The notes: a model not told the origin generated them from the letters alone. Counted from the first letter of the stretch, positions 54,487 to 63,891 are shown. The stretch is DNA of 64,000 nt from Reclinomonas americana ATCC 50394 (GCA_048213135.1 PS015009.1:1426001-1490000), one strand, 5' to 3'. A program made the numbers and translations.

Positions 54487-55209
54487 TTATAAACCACTGA
54501 GTGTGAGACCCACCTGCAGCAGGCGTACATCTGGTCCGGCACCATCTTTAAACAGGCTGCCCAGCTGGTAGCTGCCAAAAATGGAGAAGTTGCCATAACC
54601 CACCCTGGCTGTAGCGGCAATGCGGGTAGAGTTGAAAAAGCGTTTGCTGGTCTCTTTTTCAGTATAAGAGTTCAGCGCGCTGCCATTTTTGTCCTGCAGG
54701 TTCTTACCCTTGGTGTGCGCATTGAGCATAGTACCCACTTTAACGCCGATGGCGGCCTTAATGCTCTTCATATCTTTTTCAGGTGTATTGGAAAACCTGA
54801 ATTCGATGGGTACTTCCAGGTAGGTGGTGCTCAGTTTATATTTCTTGAAATGATCGGCGCTGTCGAGACTGGTAAAGGGAATGCTGGCGTTTTTAGATTT
54901 TACATCGATCCCCATTTTTTTGAAGAACATGTTGCTGGAACTTACGCCCAAACCAAATGCCACGCTGAACTGCGGTGCGCTTTTAAACACTTTGTCAAGC
55001 ATCACATACGCGTTCAGGCCGCGGGAAAAACCGCCCATATGGCTGTCGATGCTGTCGGGAGTTCCTATCCAATGATCGCTGGAGAGCTGGAGCATGATAT
55101 GGTCGCCGGCTCTGCTGATGACGCTGCTGCGGTCTTTTTTCTTTTTATCCTGCGCTGATACGCCGGATACGGTGAACAACACAACGAGCGCCAGTAATAT
55201 TTTCTTCAT
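54487..55209 (-). CDS. Small outer-membrane beta-barrel (PorT-like) protein
   Basis: 240 residues with a signal peptide (MKKILLALVVLFTVSGVSAQ). Barrel strands: LSSDHWIGTP, QFSVAFGLGVSSSNMFF, TTYLEVPIEFRFS, IKAAIGVKVGTMLNA, IAATARVGYGNFSIFGSYQLG, and a last strand RLLQVGLTLSGL. This matches the OMP_b-brl (PorT-like) domain. Role unknown. Confidence 0.72.
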   Translation of the reverse strand: MKKILLALVVLFTVSGVSAQDKKKKDRSSVISRAGDHIMLQLSSDHWIGTPDSIDSHMGGFSRGLNAYVMLDKVFKSAPQFSVAFGLGVSSSNMFFKKMGIDVKSKNASIPFTSLDSADHFKKYKLSTTYLEVPIEFRFSNTPEKDMKSIKAAIGVKVGTMLNAHTKGKNLQDKNGSALNSYTEKETSKRFFNSTRIAATARVGYGNFSIFGSYQLGSLFKDGAGPDVRLLQVGLTLSGL

Positions 55210-55226
55210 AATTTAATCTTGATTGG

Positions 55227-55234
55227 CAAAAATA
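55227..55234 (-). promoter_or_regulatory. -7 promoter element of the small barrel gene
   Basis: Minus strand TATTTTTG, perfect TAnnTTTG, 17 nt before the ATG. Confidence 0.5.
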
Positions 55235-55423
55235 GGAGCCAACGGGTTAATGAAAGGTTAAAGAAATAGCCCGCTAAATATCAGGCTATCTGTTATTTAT
55301 GTTCCGGGATGGGCTTTTTCAGCCGCCGCAAAGATATTCAATAGCCCATCAACCCCCAATTTTTTTCGTTTAATGAGATGCCTGTTTCATGGTCAGCACA
55401 ACTTACAGGAGGTGGTGTATGCA

Positions 55424-55451
55424 ATAAAAAAGCGCCCCGTTGCCGGGACGC
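55424..55451 (-). terminator. Terminator of the giant T9SS beta-helix gene
   Basis: Stem GCGCCCCG / CGGGACGC (55432-55439, 55444-55451, one mismatch) around TTGC; on the minus strand TTTTTTATTG follows. Confidence 0.85.
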
Positions 55452-55476
55452 CTTTCGTATTGATTTGGATGTCGTT

Positions 55477-58400
55477 TTACTGGATCACCACTTTACCCTG
55501 GGTCAGTGTACGTCCCTGGTAATCGGCAACAACAACGGTGTACATACCTTTTCCGTTTTTGCGCATATCTACGGCCATGCTGCTGTATGGAGCTGTAACC
55601 TCTATGCGTTTGTTGTAAACAAGAGCGCCTTTGGAATCGTAAATAAGTACGGTACGTAAGAAGCCGAAATTAAGAGCGGCGGAATGATACCTGATATTGA
55701 ACAGGCCATTGTTCGGGTTCGGAGAAATGAACAGTTTGTCTGTTACGGAATCCTTGATCACCACCGCGCCGGATAATGCGGTACAGCTGAATGGTGAAGT
55801 CACCCTTGCTGTATAAGATCCCAGTTCATCAACAGTAACCGCAAGTGTAGCCGATGTTGCTCCGGGTACTACGATATTATTCCTGTACCAGGTGATCACA
55901 TTACCTGCCACTACCGGCGAGATGTTGGCGGTAAGCGTGGTTACCATACCCGGCATTAAGCTGGTGTAAGGTGACGCGGTTACTGAAATAGTAGGTTGCG
56001 GGTTGATGGTTACCGTAACACTGGCACAGGTGGTATTGTTACAAATGCCTTCCGCCCTTACATAGTAAGTGGTGGTGCCGGTTACATTCAGTGTTATGGA
56101 TGCGCCTGTTCCAACGGCAGTACCGCCGCAGCTTGCGCTGTACCATTTCCACGAAGCGCCTGAACCCAGCAACCCGCCGGTTACGGAGAGTGTTGCAGTT
56201 GTTGGTCCGCATGAAGTGGTAACGCTTGTTGTTGCTCCTGTTGGCGCAACAGAGAAGCTGTTGATGGTTATGGTTGTTGTGGTAGTAAACGCTGCACAAC
56301 CACCCGCCGCCGCGATGGTGTAGGTAACCGTGTAGGTACCCGGTGTACTGGTGGTCAGGTTAACATCCCCTGTTGACGCATTCAGACTCAGACCTGTTGT
56401 TGACGCATAAGTGCCGCCTGCTGTGCCTGTACGTGTAACGGTTGCTGTACCCGTAGCGCAATAAGGCGAACCGGCATAACCGATGGTGGCGTTAGGCGTG
56501 GCAGTAATGGTAATGGTTGTTGTGGTGGTAAATGCCGCACAACCACCTGCTGCCGCAATGGTATAAGTAACGGTATACGTGCCCGGTGTGCTGGTACCTA
56601 AAGTAACAGCGCCTGTTGAAGCGTTGATGCTTAAACCTGTGGTGGAAGTATAAGTACCACCCGCAGTGCCGGTCCTGGTAACATTGGCCGTACCTGCGTT
56701 CTGGCAGTAAGGCGTACCCGTGTAGCTGATAGTAGCGTTAGGCGTTGCCGTTATGGTTATGGTTGCTGTAGTAGTGAATGCTGCGCAACCGCCCGCTGCC
56801 GCGATGGTGTATGTAACAGTGTAGGTGCCTGGTGTGCTCGTACCTAAAGTAACGGCGCCGGTTGTGGTATTCAGGCTTAATCCTGTTGTTGAAGCGTAAG
56901 TACCGCCTGTGGTGCCGGTTTGTGTAACCGTTGCAGTGCCTGCACTCTGGCAATAAGGGGAGCCTGCATAACTGATGGCAGCGTTAGGCGTAGCCGTTAT
57001 GGTTATGGTTGTTGTGGTGGTGAACGCTGCACAACCGCCCGCTGCCGCGATGGTGTAAGTCACAGTGTAGGTACCCGGAGTACTGGTGCCTAAAGTAACG
57101 GCGCCTGTTGAAGCGTTAAGACTTAACCCTGTTGTTGAAGAGTATGTGCCGCCTATTGTACCGGTTTGTGTAACCGTTGCGGTGCCTGCATTCTGGCAAT
57201 AAGGCGTACCTGCATAACTGATGGTGGCGTTAGGTGTTGCTGTTACAGTTATAGTAGTGGTGGTGGTAAACACGGGACAACCACCACCTGCTGCGATGGT
57301 GTAGGTAACCGTGTAAGTGCCCGGTGTGCTGGTGCCTAAAGTAACGGCNNNNNNNNNNNNNNNNNNNNNNNNNNNNNNNNNNNNNNNNNNNNNNNNNNNN
57401 NNNNNNNNNNNNNNNNNNNNNNNNNNNNNNNNNNNNNNNNNNNNNNNNNNNNNNNNNNNNNNNNNNNNNNNNNNNNNNNNNNNNNNNNNNNNNNNNNNNN
57501 NNNNNNNNNNNNNNNNNNNNNNNNNNNNNNNNNNNNNNNNNNNNNNNNNNNNNNNNNNNNNNNNNNNNNNNNNNNNNNNNNNNNNNNNNNNNNNNNNNNN
57601 NNNNNNNNNNNNNNNNNNNNNNNNNNNNNNNNNNNNNNNNNNNNNNNNNNNNNNNNNNNNNNNNNNNNNNNNNNNNNNNNNNNNNNNNNNNNNNNNNNNN
57701 NNNNNNNNNNNNNNNNNNNNNNNNNNNNNNNNNNNNNNNNNNNNNNNNNNNNNNNNNNNNNNNNNNNNNNNNNNNNNNNNNNNNNNNNNNNNNNNNNNNN
57801 NNNNNNNNNNNNNNNNNNNNNNNNNNNNACCACCTGTTGAGCCGGTCAGTGTAACGTTAGCTGTACCTGCATTCTGGCAATAAGGGGAACCTGTATAACT
57901 GATAGTGGCATTGGCAGCAGTGTTGATGGTCACCACCACTGGTTTAATATCGGAACAACCGATACCGTTATCCAGTTTAATATAATACGTACCCGGAACG
58001 CTGATGGCCGATGGTGTACCATTGGCAGGAGGAATAGCTGTTGTTGCAGCGGCGTCTGCCCAGTAGGTCAATGTGCCGGCAGATGAGCCCGCAGTAACTG
58101 CGGCGGCAGTAATGTTTACTGTAGCAGGTGTACAAACCGCGGCAGGATTAGTTATGGTCAGCACAAAAGTATTGGCGAACTCATCGGCACCGATATCCGG
58201 GGTTGATGCATTGCGTGTTTCTCCGTCAATATCGATGGTATAACCAGCAATAGGTGCCGCTTTGCCATCAATAGCACAGTTGGCCTGTGTCGCGAGGTGC
58301 AGGTTGCTGGCAGAAAGGAAATTTGGCGCCAGGCTGATGGAAGCCGCATCGGCGGGCGTAACCCTTGCCTGGTAGGCTGCCAGTGTCTGATCGTTATTGG

Positions 58401-60609
58401 TTCCGTCGCTGAAGATCAGCTTGGTGGCCGATGGTGTTCCCGCATAGAACAGGTTGTTGTTCGATGTGGTTTTATAGTTATTCAGGGCTGTGCCGGATCT
58501 CCTGTACACGGCTGAATTACCTGTACCATTGGCGGTGGAATTATTCACAATGATGTTGTTCCTCATATCCAGCGCCGCGGTGGTTGCGGTAGCGCTTGCG
58601 GTATGATAGATACCGGATGTAGAGAAGTTGGTACCAGTAGAAGTGGCATTCAGGCTGATGGTGTTGTAGTATACATTAATATTGGATGAAGCTACAGTAC
58701 TCAGCAGGCTGATGCCGCGAACCGCGTCCGATGTGTTGCTGGTGGAACCGGCCCTCAGGTCATAGATAAAGTTATTGTGCACATTGGTAGTAGTACCTGC
58801 ATTTACGGTAACACCCCCGGCAAAACCGTTGGTACCCGAACTGCTGATATTACTGATATCATTTTTGTAGACGGAAGCATTTACGGTTGAAGGGGTGTTG
58901 CTGTAAATAGCAAAAGCACTGCCTGCCGAAGCTATACCGGAAATAAGGTTCTGGTAGATATTGGCGGTATTGCCGGATCCATAATACATGGCCACTACCG
59001 GCCCGGTACCGGTGGATACCAGGTTGGTTAAAATGTTATCGTGGAAATCGTAGTTCTGCGAAGTGGCTACGTTTGGGGTATAATAGATACCATACAAGCC
59101 GCCGGACCCGGACTTATTGATATTGGAAAAGTTATTGCTGGCAATAGTGGCTGTTCCTGCTGCGGGTGCCGATGCCGGGTTACCAAGGATAGCGTAAAAA
59201 TCGGAAGAGGAATTATGGGTAACTGTTCCGCTGATGCTGTTGCCGCTGATTGTTTTATTACCGGTTGAGTTAGCGGTATAGATAAGGGCCATAAAACCCA
59301 GCGTACCCGGTGCGGAAACATTGGTATTAAGGAAAACGTTGTTCTGTACGGTTTCCGAAGTGGCGGTTCCGCCGTTCACAATAGAATAGAACTGGGATGA
59401 AGTGGCTGCACTGGATGTCTGTGTTACGGTGTTGCCATTCACAGTCAGGTTGCCGGTAGATGTGGTATAGATACCATAGGTAGTGCCGCTCAGCGCCATG
59501 GTTTGTTTGACCGTGTTGTTGGAAATGTTCGTATTGTTTCCGTTCGGAAGAAAAATAGCGATGTTATTCACCGCGCTGGCGCCTGCAGTTTCAGTGATAT
59601 CTACACTGTTATTCTGTGCGGTGATATTGGCGAGCCCGGCGTTTCCATATATACCATAAACGGCATAAGCTGTGCTGATGGACGCTTCAACCATCGTAAT
59701 CATATTATTGTTGACGGTGTAGGTACAACTGGGACCGTAAGCGTAAATGCCCCAGGCGGTCGCGATAGCGTTGGTACCACCGTTGGCGGTATTGTTGATG
59801 GTATTGTAAGAAATATTCGCATTGGTCTGGTAGGTACAGGTAACGGCGCCGATACTGCTGTACAAAGCGCCCATCACATTGGTCATGCTGTTACCGGTTG
59901 CCGGGCTGCTGCCCCCGATATCATTGCCCTGGTCGTTTGCCGAAGTGGCACCGCCAAAGTAAACGGCCGTGATCATATTGGAAAAAGTACAACCATACAC
60001 CGCGTTGTTGTTGTGCAGGTCGGCGGTAGCGGTGGGTGAAAGGGCAGTGACGCTGCTCACCACCTGGTGGGCCATAAAGATGCCTTTGGAGGGCGTGGCA
60101 ATGGTGCGGTTAAGGGTGAAGGTACAGTTGCGGATGGTGTCGTTCTGGCAACCATCGAAGGGAGATGCGGAGTTCAGGTTGAACAGGCCGATACCCCATT
60201 CCATGGCCGTGGTGGCTGTAGTGTTGGCGGCGCTTTCCACGAAAGTGAGGTTGGAGATGCTCACGAAATCCGTTCCCAGGATGGAGAAGATACCATCGAG
60301 GTTGGTGGTGGTGCCCACGGGTGAGGTGATCACGTTGTTGGTGCCTACAAACCTCAGCCTGTTGGCGGCGGAAGTGCTGGCATTCAGCGTGGCCGTACCC
60401 AGTTTGTAACCACCCGCGGGGGCAGTTTCGGCATGGCCGGCTGTAATGTTGATGGTGGCGCCGCCTGCGCCCACACCAGAGGTGTTGAGGGCCGTAATAG
60501 CTGCGGCAATGGTGGCATAATCACCCGGTATATTTTTTACACCGGTTACCTGTGCGTTACTGGCAAAACAGCAAAATACGGGTAAAATGAAAAGGAGAAT
60601 TTTTTTCAT
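55477..60609 (-). CDS. Giant T9SS cargo: beta-helix plus 82-residue repeats (contains assembly gap)
   Basis: 1710 codons including 160 unknown ones. Signal peptide MKKILLFILPVFCCFASNA. Residues ~20-800 form a right-handed beta-helix (repeated N.I..NTV.., many NNxxx turns; opening DYATIAAAITALN is typical). There follow Ig-like PCTP..TYYIKLDNG, then tandem 82-residue repeats (PNATISY.G.PYCQNAGTA .. TGAVTLGTSTPGTYTVTYTIA .. GGC..FTTTTTITI), two more Ig-like domains, and a T9SS type-A sorting domain (FISPNPNNGLFNIRY .. GKGMYTVVVADYQG). Probably an exported adhesin or polysaccharide-binding protein. Confidence 0.88.
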   Translation of the reverse strand: MKKILLFILPVFCCFASNAQVTGVKNIPGDYATIAAAITALNTSGVGAGGATINITAGHAETAPAGGYKLGTATLNASTSAANRLRFVGTNNVITSPVGTTTNLDGIFSILGTDFVSISNLTFVESAANTTATTAMEWGIGLFNLNSASPFDGCQNDTIRNCTFTLNRTIATPSKGIFMAHQVVSSVTALSPTATADLHNNNAVYGCTFSNMITAVYFGGATSANDQGNDIGGSSPATGNSMTNVMGALYSSIGAVTCTYQTNANISYNTINNTANGGTNAIATAWGIYAYGPSCTYTVNNNMITMVEASISTAYAVYGIYGNAGLANITAQNNSVDITETAGASAVNNIAIFLPNGNNTNISNNTVKQTMALSGTTYGIYTTSTGNLTVNGNTVTQTSSAATSSQFYSIVNGGTATSETVQNNVFLNTNVSAPGTLGFMALIYTANSTGNKTISGNSISGTVTHNSSSDFYAILGNPASAPAAGTATIASNNFSNINKSGSGGLYGIYYTPNVATSQNYDFHDNILTNLVSTGTGPVVAMYYGSGNTANIYQNLISGIASAGSAFAIYSNTPSTVNASVYKNDISNISSSGTNGFAGGVTVNAGTTTNVHNNFIYDLRAGSTSNTSDAVRGISLLSTVASSNINVYYNTISLNATSTGTNFSTSGIYHTASATATTAALDMRNNIIVNNSTANGTGNSAVYRRSGTALNNYKTTSNNNLFYAGTPSATKLIFSDGTNNDQTLAAYQARVTPADAASISLAPNFLSASNLHLATQANCAIDGKAAPIAGYTIDIDGETRNASTPDIGADEFANTFVLTITNPAAVCTPATVNITAAAVTAGSSAGTLTYWADAAATTAIPPANGTPSAISVPGTYYIKLDNGIGCSDIKPVVVTINTAANATISYTGSPYCQNAGTANVTLTGSTGGXXXXXXXXXXXXXXXXXXXXXXXXXXXXXXXXXXXXXXXXXXXXXXXXXXXXXXXXXXXXXXXXXXXXXXXXXXXXXXXXXXXXXXXXXXXXXXXXXXXXXXXXXXXXXXXXXXXXXXXXXXXXXXXXXXXXXXXXXXXXXXXXXXXXXXXXXXXXXXXXAVTLGTSTPGTYTVTYTIAAGGGCPVFTTTTTITVTATPNATISYAGTPYCQNAGTATVTQTGTIGGTYSSTTGLSLNASTGAVTLGTSTPGTYTVTYTIAAAGGCAAFTTTTTITITATPNAAISYAGSPYCQSAGTATVTQTGTTGGTYASTTGLSLNTTTGAVTLGTSTPGTYTVTYTIAAAGGCAAFTTTATITITATPNATISYTGTPYCQNAGTANVTRTGTAGGTYTSTTGLSINASTGAVTLGTSTPGTYTVTYTIAAAGGCAAFTTTTTITITATPNATIGYAGSPYCATGTATVTRTGTAGGTYASTTGLSLNASTGDVNLTTSTPGTYTVTYTIAAAGGCAAFTTTTTITINSFSVAPTGATTSVTTSCGPTTATLSVTGGLLGSGASWKWYSASCGGTAVGTGASITLNVTGTTTYYVRAEGICNNTTCASVTVTINPQPTISVTASPYTSLMPGMVTTLTANISPVVAGNVITWYRNNIVVPGATSATLAVTVDELGSYTARVTSPFSCTALSGAVVIKDSVTDKLFISPNPNNGLFNIRYHSAALNFGFLRTVLIYDSKGALVYNKRIEVTAPYSSMAVDMRKNGKGMYTVVVADYQGRTLTQGKVVIQ
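56256..57348 (-). repeat. Tandem 246-bp coding repeats
   Basis: The same codon landmark recurs at 56315, 56558, 56804, 57050 and 57296: spacings of 243, 246, 246 and 246 bp. The first unit is one codon shorter (PYCATG instead of PYCQNAG). The array continues into the N run; a partial unit resumes at 57829. Confidence 0.9.
57349..57828. other. Assembly gap (480 N) inside the tandem repeat
   Basis: 480 unknown bases interrupt the repeat array. The flanks keep the reading frame, but the distance between equivalent landmarks (57148 and 57829, 681 bp) is not a whole number of 246-bp units. The gap length is therefore an estimate, or it hides a shorter unit. Confidence 0.95.
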
Positions 60610-60862
60610 GCAGTTGGTTTAGGTTGGGGTAAAAAAGTAGTAATGTGTTGAAAATTAAGCGTTTTCAGCGATACTTGCAAATATTGGATTTTAATTAAAT
60701 GTAAACATTGTATTTATAGACAAATACGCATTAATATTTGCTCCCATTGATTTGCCGCTCCTTAAGACCAGTTTTTTAAATGAACGAATTCCTTTATGTA
60801 TAATGAACGATTATTTTTAAATTGAATGTGGTAATTATATTTAAAACACTAATCTCTACGCT
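60610..60862. other. Divergent AT-rich intergenic region
   Basis: About 250 bp between the giant T9SS gene and the small secreted protein gene; AT-rich and without an ORF. It must hold the promoters of both, but no clean TAnnTTTG was found. Confidence 0.4.
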
Positions 60863-61249
60863 ATGACTACTATCACAACAATCAAAAGAGTTACGGCATT
60901 TTGTATCCTGGTCCTGGTATTGATCGGGTCTCTTTCTTCATTCAAAAAAAGTGACGCAATAAAAGTACAACAAGTGCAGTCGCTCGCTGCGGCAGCCCCA
61001 CGGATCTTTATCCTGCAATACTGGAATGGGGATTACTGGCAAAATGACCCGGTTGCCGAGTGCGGAGGTAACGGGGCCATTTGTTCCGGCTCCTATGTAA
61101 CAAGAGGCGCTGGTGATCCGATAGCTATTTTAAATAATGCTAAGAGCCAGTACTTAGCCTCGGGTTATTTATCCAATACTTCCATCAACTCTGCCAATAT
61201 AGTAGTGGGAAACGTTACGGTTACCATTACTGAACGCAGCGCGGATTAA
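60863..61249 (+). CDS. Small secreted protein of unknown function
   Basis: 128 residues. A signal-like N-terminus (RVTAFCILVLVLIGSLSSF) precedes a small mature part with two Cys eight residues apart (ECGGNGAICSG) and a Trp/Tyr-rich lead (ILQYWNGDYWQND). The layout resembles DUF6520-type small secreted Bacteroidota proteins, but I cannot confirm that. It is upstream of the tRNA-derived array. Confidence 0.5.
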   Translation: MTTITTIKRVTAFCILVLVLIGSLSSFKKSDAIKVQQVQSLAAAAPRIFILQYWNGDYWQNDPVAECGGNGAICSGSYVTRGAGDPIAILNNAKSQYLASGYLSNTSINSANIVVGNVTVTITERSAD

Positions 61250-61340
61250 CCAGGAAAAGCAATACATATTTTTCATATAGATGGGAGGAAATATCCAGCC
61301 CAGGTAACTCCTTTTGTCCTTTTCTCAACATTTAATAAAA

Positions 61341-61735
61341 TAAAAAACGGTTTCAGTCTTTGAACCGAAACCGTTCTGTGGGCCCACCTGGGCTCGAAGC
61401 GGACCCTCCCGACCTGTGGTCGGGATGCGCTAACCCGCTGATCTTTTATTCTTTGAATTGGTGAAAATAAAAAACGGTTTCAGTCTTTGAACCGAAACCG
61501 TTTTGTGGGCCCACCTGGGCTCGAACCAGGGACCCTCCCGACCTGTGGTCGGGATGCGCTAACGGGCTGATCTTTTATTATTTGAATTGAGTAAAATAAA
61601 AAAACGGTTTCAGTCTTTGAACCGAAACCGTTTTGTGGGCCCACCTGGGCTCGAAGCGGACCCTCCCGACCTGTGGTCGGGATGCGCTAACGGGCTGATC
61701 TTTTATTATTTGAATTGAGTAAAATAAAAAAACGG
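61341..61735 (-). repeat. Tandem array of tRNA-derived fragments (~128 bp period)
   Basis: Three units start at equivalent points 61348, 61475 and 61605, and the intact tRNA unit at 61733 (spacings 127, 130, 128). Each unit has the terminator-like AACGGTTTC..GAAACCGTT hairpin and the 3' part of tRNA-Met (acceptor 3' strand and T arm). Then comes a foreign anticodon-arm-like palindrome TCCCGACCTGTGGTCGGGA and an AT-rich tail instead of the tRNA 5' half. Units 1 and 3 also have a damaged T arm (GAAGCGG for GAACCAGGG). Confidence 0.85.
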
Positions 61736-61762
61736 TTTCAGTCTTTGAACCGAAACCGTTTT
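61725..61762 (-). terminator. Terminator after tRNA-Met
   Basis: AAACGGTTTC .. GAAACCGTTT stem around a GGTTCAAAGACT loop, followed on the minus strand by TTTTTTTATTTT; it directly follows the tRNA 3' end. Confidence 0.8.
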
Positions 61763-61763
61763 G

Positions 61764-61837
61764 TGGGCCCACCTGGGCTCGAACCAGGGACCCTCTGATT
61801 ATGAGTCAGATGCTCTAACCGGCTGAGCTATAGGCCC
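61764..61837 (-). tRNA. tRNA-Met (CAT), elongator type
   Basis: A complete 74-nt cloverleaf on the minus strand: acceptor GGGCCTA / TGGGCCC, D arm GCTC..GAGC, anticodon stem TCTGA / TCAGA with loop CTCATAA (anticodon CAT), T arm CCTGG TTCGAGC CCAGG, discriminator A. The CCA end is not encoded. The first pair is G-C, unlike bacterial initiator tRNA. A CAT-decoding tRNA-Ile cannot be fully excluded. Confidence 0.93.
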
Positions 61838-62015
61838 GGTTATGCAAAGCATAACGGACGGCAAAAGTAAGTAAAAACAGCTATTTGCCATATTGTTTTT
61901 TAGAAATCATCCCGCTTTGTGTTACTTCAACACAATATTTTTTTTCCCGGTTAGATTTTTTTTCTAATTTGAACAGGATAAGGGTTTGTCCGTCAGAGAA
62001 ATTACCGATTGCTAT

Positions 62016-62585
62016 ATGTTGTCTGAAGAAGAACTGGAAAGCTTACAGCGCCGCATTGCCGAGAACAACGATCAGCAGGCATTCGCACAGTTGTACATGG
62101 CATATGTGCAGCCATTGCTTCAATTTGCACAAACCATCATCAAAACAAAGGAACTGGCCGAAGAGATCGTATCCGATGTATTTGTCAGGATCTGGCAGAA
62201 CAGGCGAAACCTCGCTACTGTAGATAATCTCCGTCTCTATTTATACATCAGCACCAAAAATACCTCGCTCAACTACCTGTCCAGGCATTTCCGCAAGGAA
62301 GTGATATCACTCGACGAAATGTCGATGAGCCTCCCCGCCGTTACCTATAACCCCGAACAACTGCTCATAACTTCCGAAGCGGTAAAAAGGATCGAGTTTG
62401 AGATCAACCGGCTACCCGCCCGCTGCAAACTCATTTTTAAGCTGGTAAAAGAAGACGGGCTCAAATACAATGATGTGGCACGCCTGCTCAATATTTCTGT
62501 AAAAACCATTGATAATCAAATGGCTATAGCCGTTAAAAAAGTTAGTGGCGCCATCAGTTTCGAAATGAAAAAACAGACCCGTTAA
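62016..62585 (+). CDS. ECF sigma factor (FecI-like)
   Basis: 189 residues from the ATG at 62016; a TTG at 61986 would add 10 unsupported residues. Region 2: AFAQLYMAYVQPLLQFA .. LAEEIVSDVFVRIWQNR, then YLYISTKNTSLNYLSRH. Region 4: LPARCKLIFKLVKEDGLKYNDVARLLNISVKTIDNQMAIAVKKV. It pairs with the FecR gene 89 bp downstream. Confidence 0.93.
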   Translation: MLSEEELESLQRRIAENNDQQAFAQLYMAYVQPLLQFAQTIIKTKELAEEIVSDVFVRIWQNRRNLATVDNLRLYLYISTKNTSLNYLSRHFRKEVISLDEMSMSLPAVTYNPEQLLITSEAVKRIEFEINRLPARCKLIFKLVKEDGLKYNDVARLLNISVKTIDNQMAIAVKKVSGAISFEMKKQTR

Positions 62586-62674
62586 GGTCGCGGCACTGCT
62601 AGTCAGCCCTCTCCCAAATTTTTTTTATTTCCTTTTAGTAGATTTTCCGGGTTTATGTGTCCTTCTATACAATA

Positions 62675-63832
62675 ATGGACAATCACACAGAACGGATATG
62701 GACACTGATGGCCCGGAAACTCTCCGGTGAGGCTTCTGCGGAAGAGCTGCAGGAATTGGAGCAATTATTGTGGCAACATCCTGAAGGCAACTATTCGATG
62801 GAAGTGATGCAGGACCTGTGGAAAAGCAAACCCGCAGCCGACCGCCAGTATGCGGAGAACGAATACCGCAAACTGGCCCAGAAGCTGATCCAGTCTGGTG
62901 ACGGGGAGTTTGAGGACCAGGAAGCCCATTATGTTACTGAAGATGTTCACGGGGAAGCCGTTCACGAAGAGATTACTTATGAAGAACCGGCCCGCAAAAG
63001 AAAATGGATGCCCTGGGCTTTTGCCCTGGGTGCAGTTATAATAGCCGCCTCCGCGTTCCTGTACCAGCAGAATGGGAGCGATAATAAAACAGCCGCGGAA
63101 ATGCCGGCCCGCAACGAGATCAGCACCCGGTACGGGTCTAAAACCAGCCTGGTGCTGCCCGATGGCAGTAAGGTATGGCTGAATGCCGGCAGCAAACTGA
63201 GCTACGACAAAAACTATGGAAATTCCCTTCGTGAAGTAACCCTTGCCGGGGAAGCCTTCTTCGACGTGGTGAAAAACCCATCCCGCCCCTTTATCATCCA
63301 CACCAGCAAAATGGAGGTCCGCGTGCTGGGCACGGCCTTCAATGTAAAATGTTACCCCGACGAAAAGAAGACAGAAACGAGCCTCATCCGCGGCAGTGTG
63401 GAGATCACACTGAAAAACCGCCCGGAAAAGATCGTACTGAAACCGAATGAAAAGATCGTTATTAACGACGACGAACCAGGTGATGAGCAGCCGGTGCAAA
63501 CGACTGCTGCTAAATCCGGTGGTGGTCCTGTGAAGGCAGCCGAACCCATTTTTACCCTCGAACATGTAACCCGCGAACCGGTAAATAACGAGATCATTGA
63601 AACCTCATGGATCGATAACCGGTTGATATTCAATAATGAAACTTTTGAAGAGATTGCCGTTAAAATGGAACGCTGGTATGCCGTTCATATCAGTGTGGAA
63701 AATGAGAAACTGAAGAAAAAGCGCTTTACCGGCACCTTCGAGAATGAAACGATAAGCCAGGCACTCTCGGCCATGCAACTTACCCTGCCCTTTGGGTACT
63801 CGATCAGCAAAGACCAAATCATCATTAAATAA
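62675..63832 (+). CDS. FecR-family anti-sigma factor
   Basis: 385 residues from the ATG at 62675 (MDNHTERIW). An N-terminal cytosolic helical part is followed by a transmembrane segment at ~115-130 (WAFALGAVIIAASAFLY), then the periplasmic FecR domain (RYGSKTSLVLPDGSKVWLNAGSKLSY .. VTLAGEAFFDV .. VRVLGTAFNVKCY) and the C-terminal STN-like DUF4974 domain (FTGTFENETISQALSAMQLT). It holds the upstream sigma factor until a receptor signals through TonB. Confidence 0.94.
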   Translation: MDNHTERIWTLMARKLSGEASAEELQELEQLLWQHPEGNYSMEVMQDLWKSKPAADRQYAENEYRKLAQKLIQSGDGEFEDQEAHYVTEDVHGEAVHEEITYEEPARKRKWMPWAFALGAVIIAASAFLYQQNGSDNKTAAEMPARNEISTRYGSKTSLVLPDGSKVWLNAGSKLSYDKNYGNSLREVTLAGEAFFDVVKNPSRPFIIHTSKMEVRVLGTAFNVKCYPDEKKTETSLIRGSVEITLKNRPEKIVLKPNEKIVINDDEPGDEQPVQTTAAKSGGGPVKAAEPIFTLEHVTREPVNNEIIETSWIDNRLIFNNETFEEIAVKMERWYAVHISVENEKLKKKRFTGTFENETISQALSAMQLTLPFGYSISKDQIIIK

Positions 63833-63891
63833 CAAAAACTGCCACACATGAGAAGACCCCCCTACTACAACACAGCTTAAGCCATAAAAAA

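Noticed and set aside
57317-57883. Open frames across the N run
   Set aside because: They consist almost wholly of unknown bases.
61578-61772. 64-residue open frame in the tRNA-derived array
   Set aside because: It translates the tandem tRNA fragments and repeats itself with the array; not a gene.
61341-61837. CRISPR array
   Set aside because: Units are ~128 bp, there are no unique spacers of regular size, and they derive from a tRNA; no cas genes are near.
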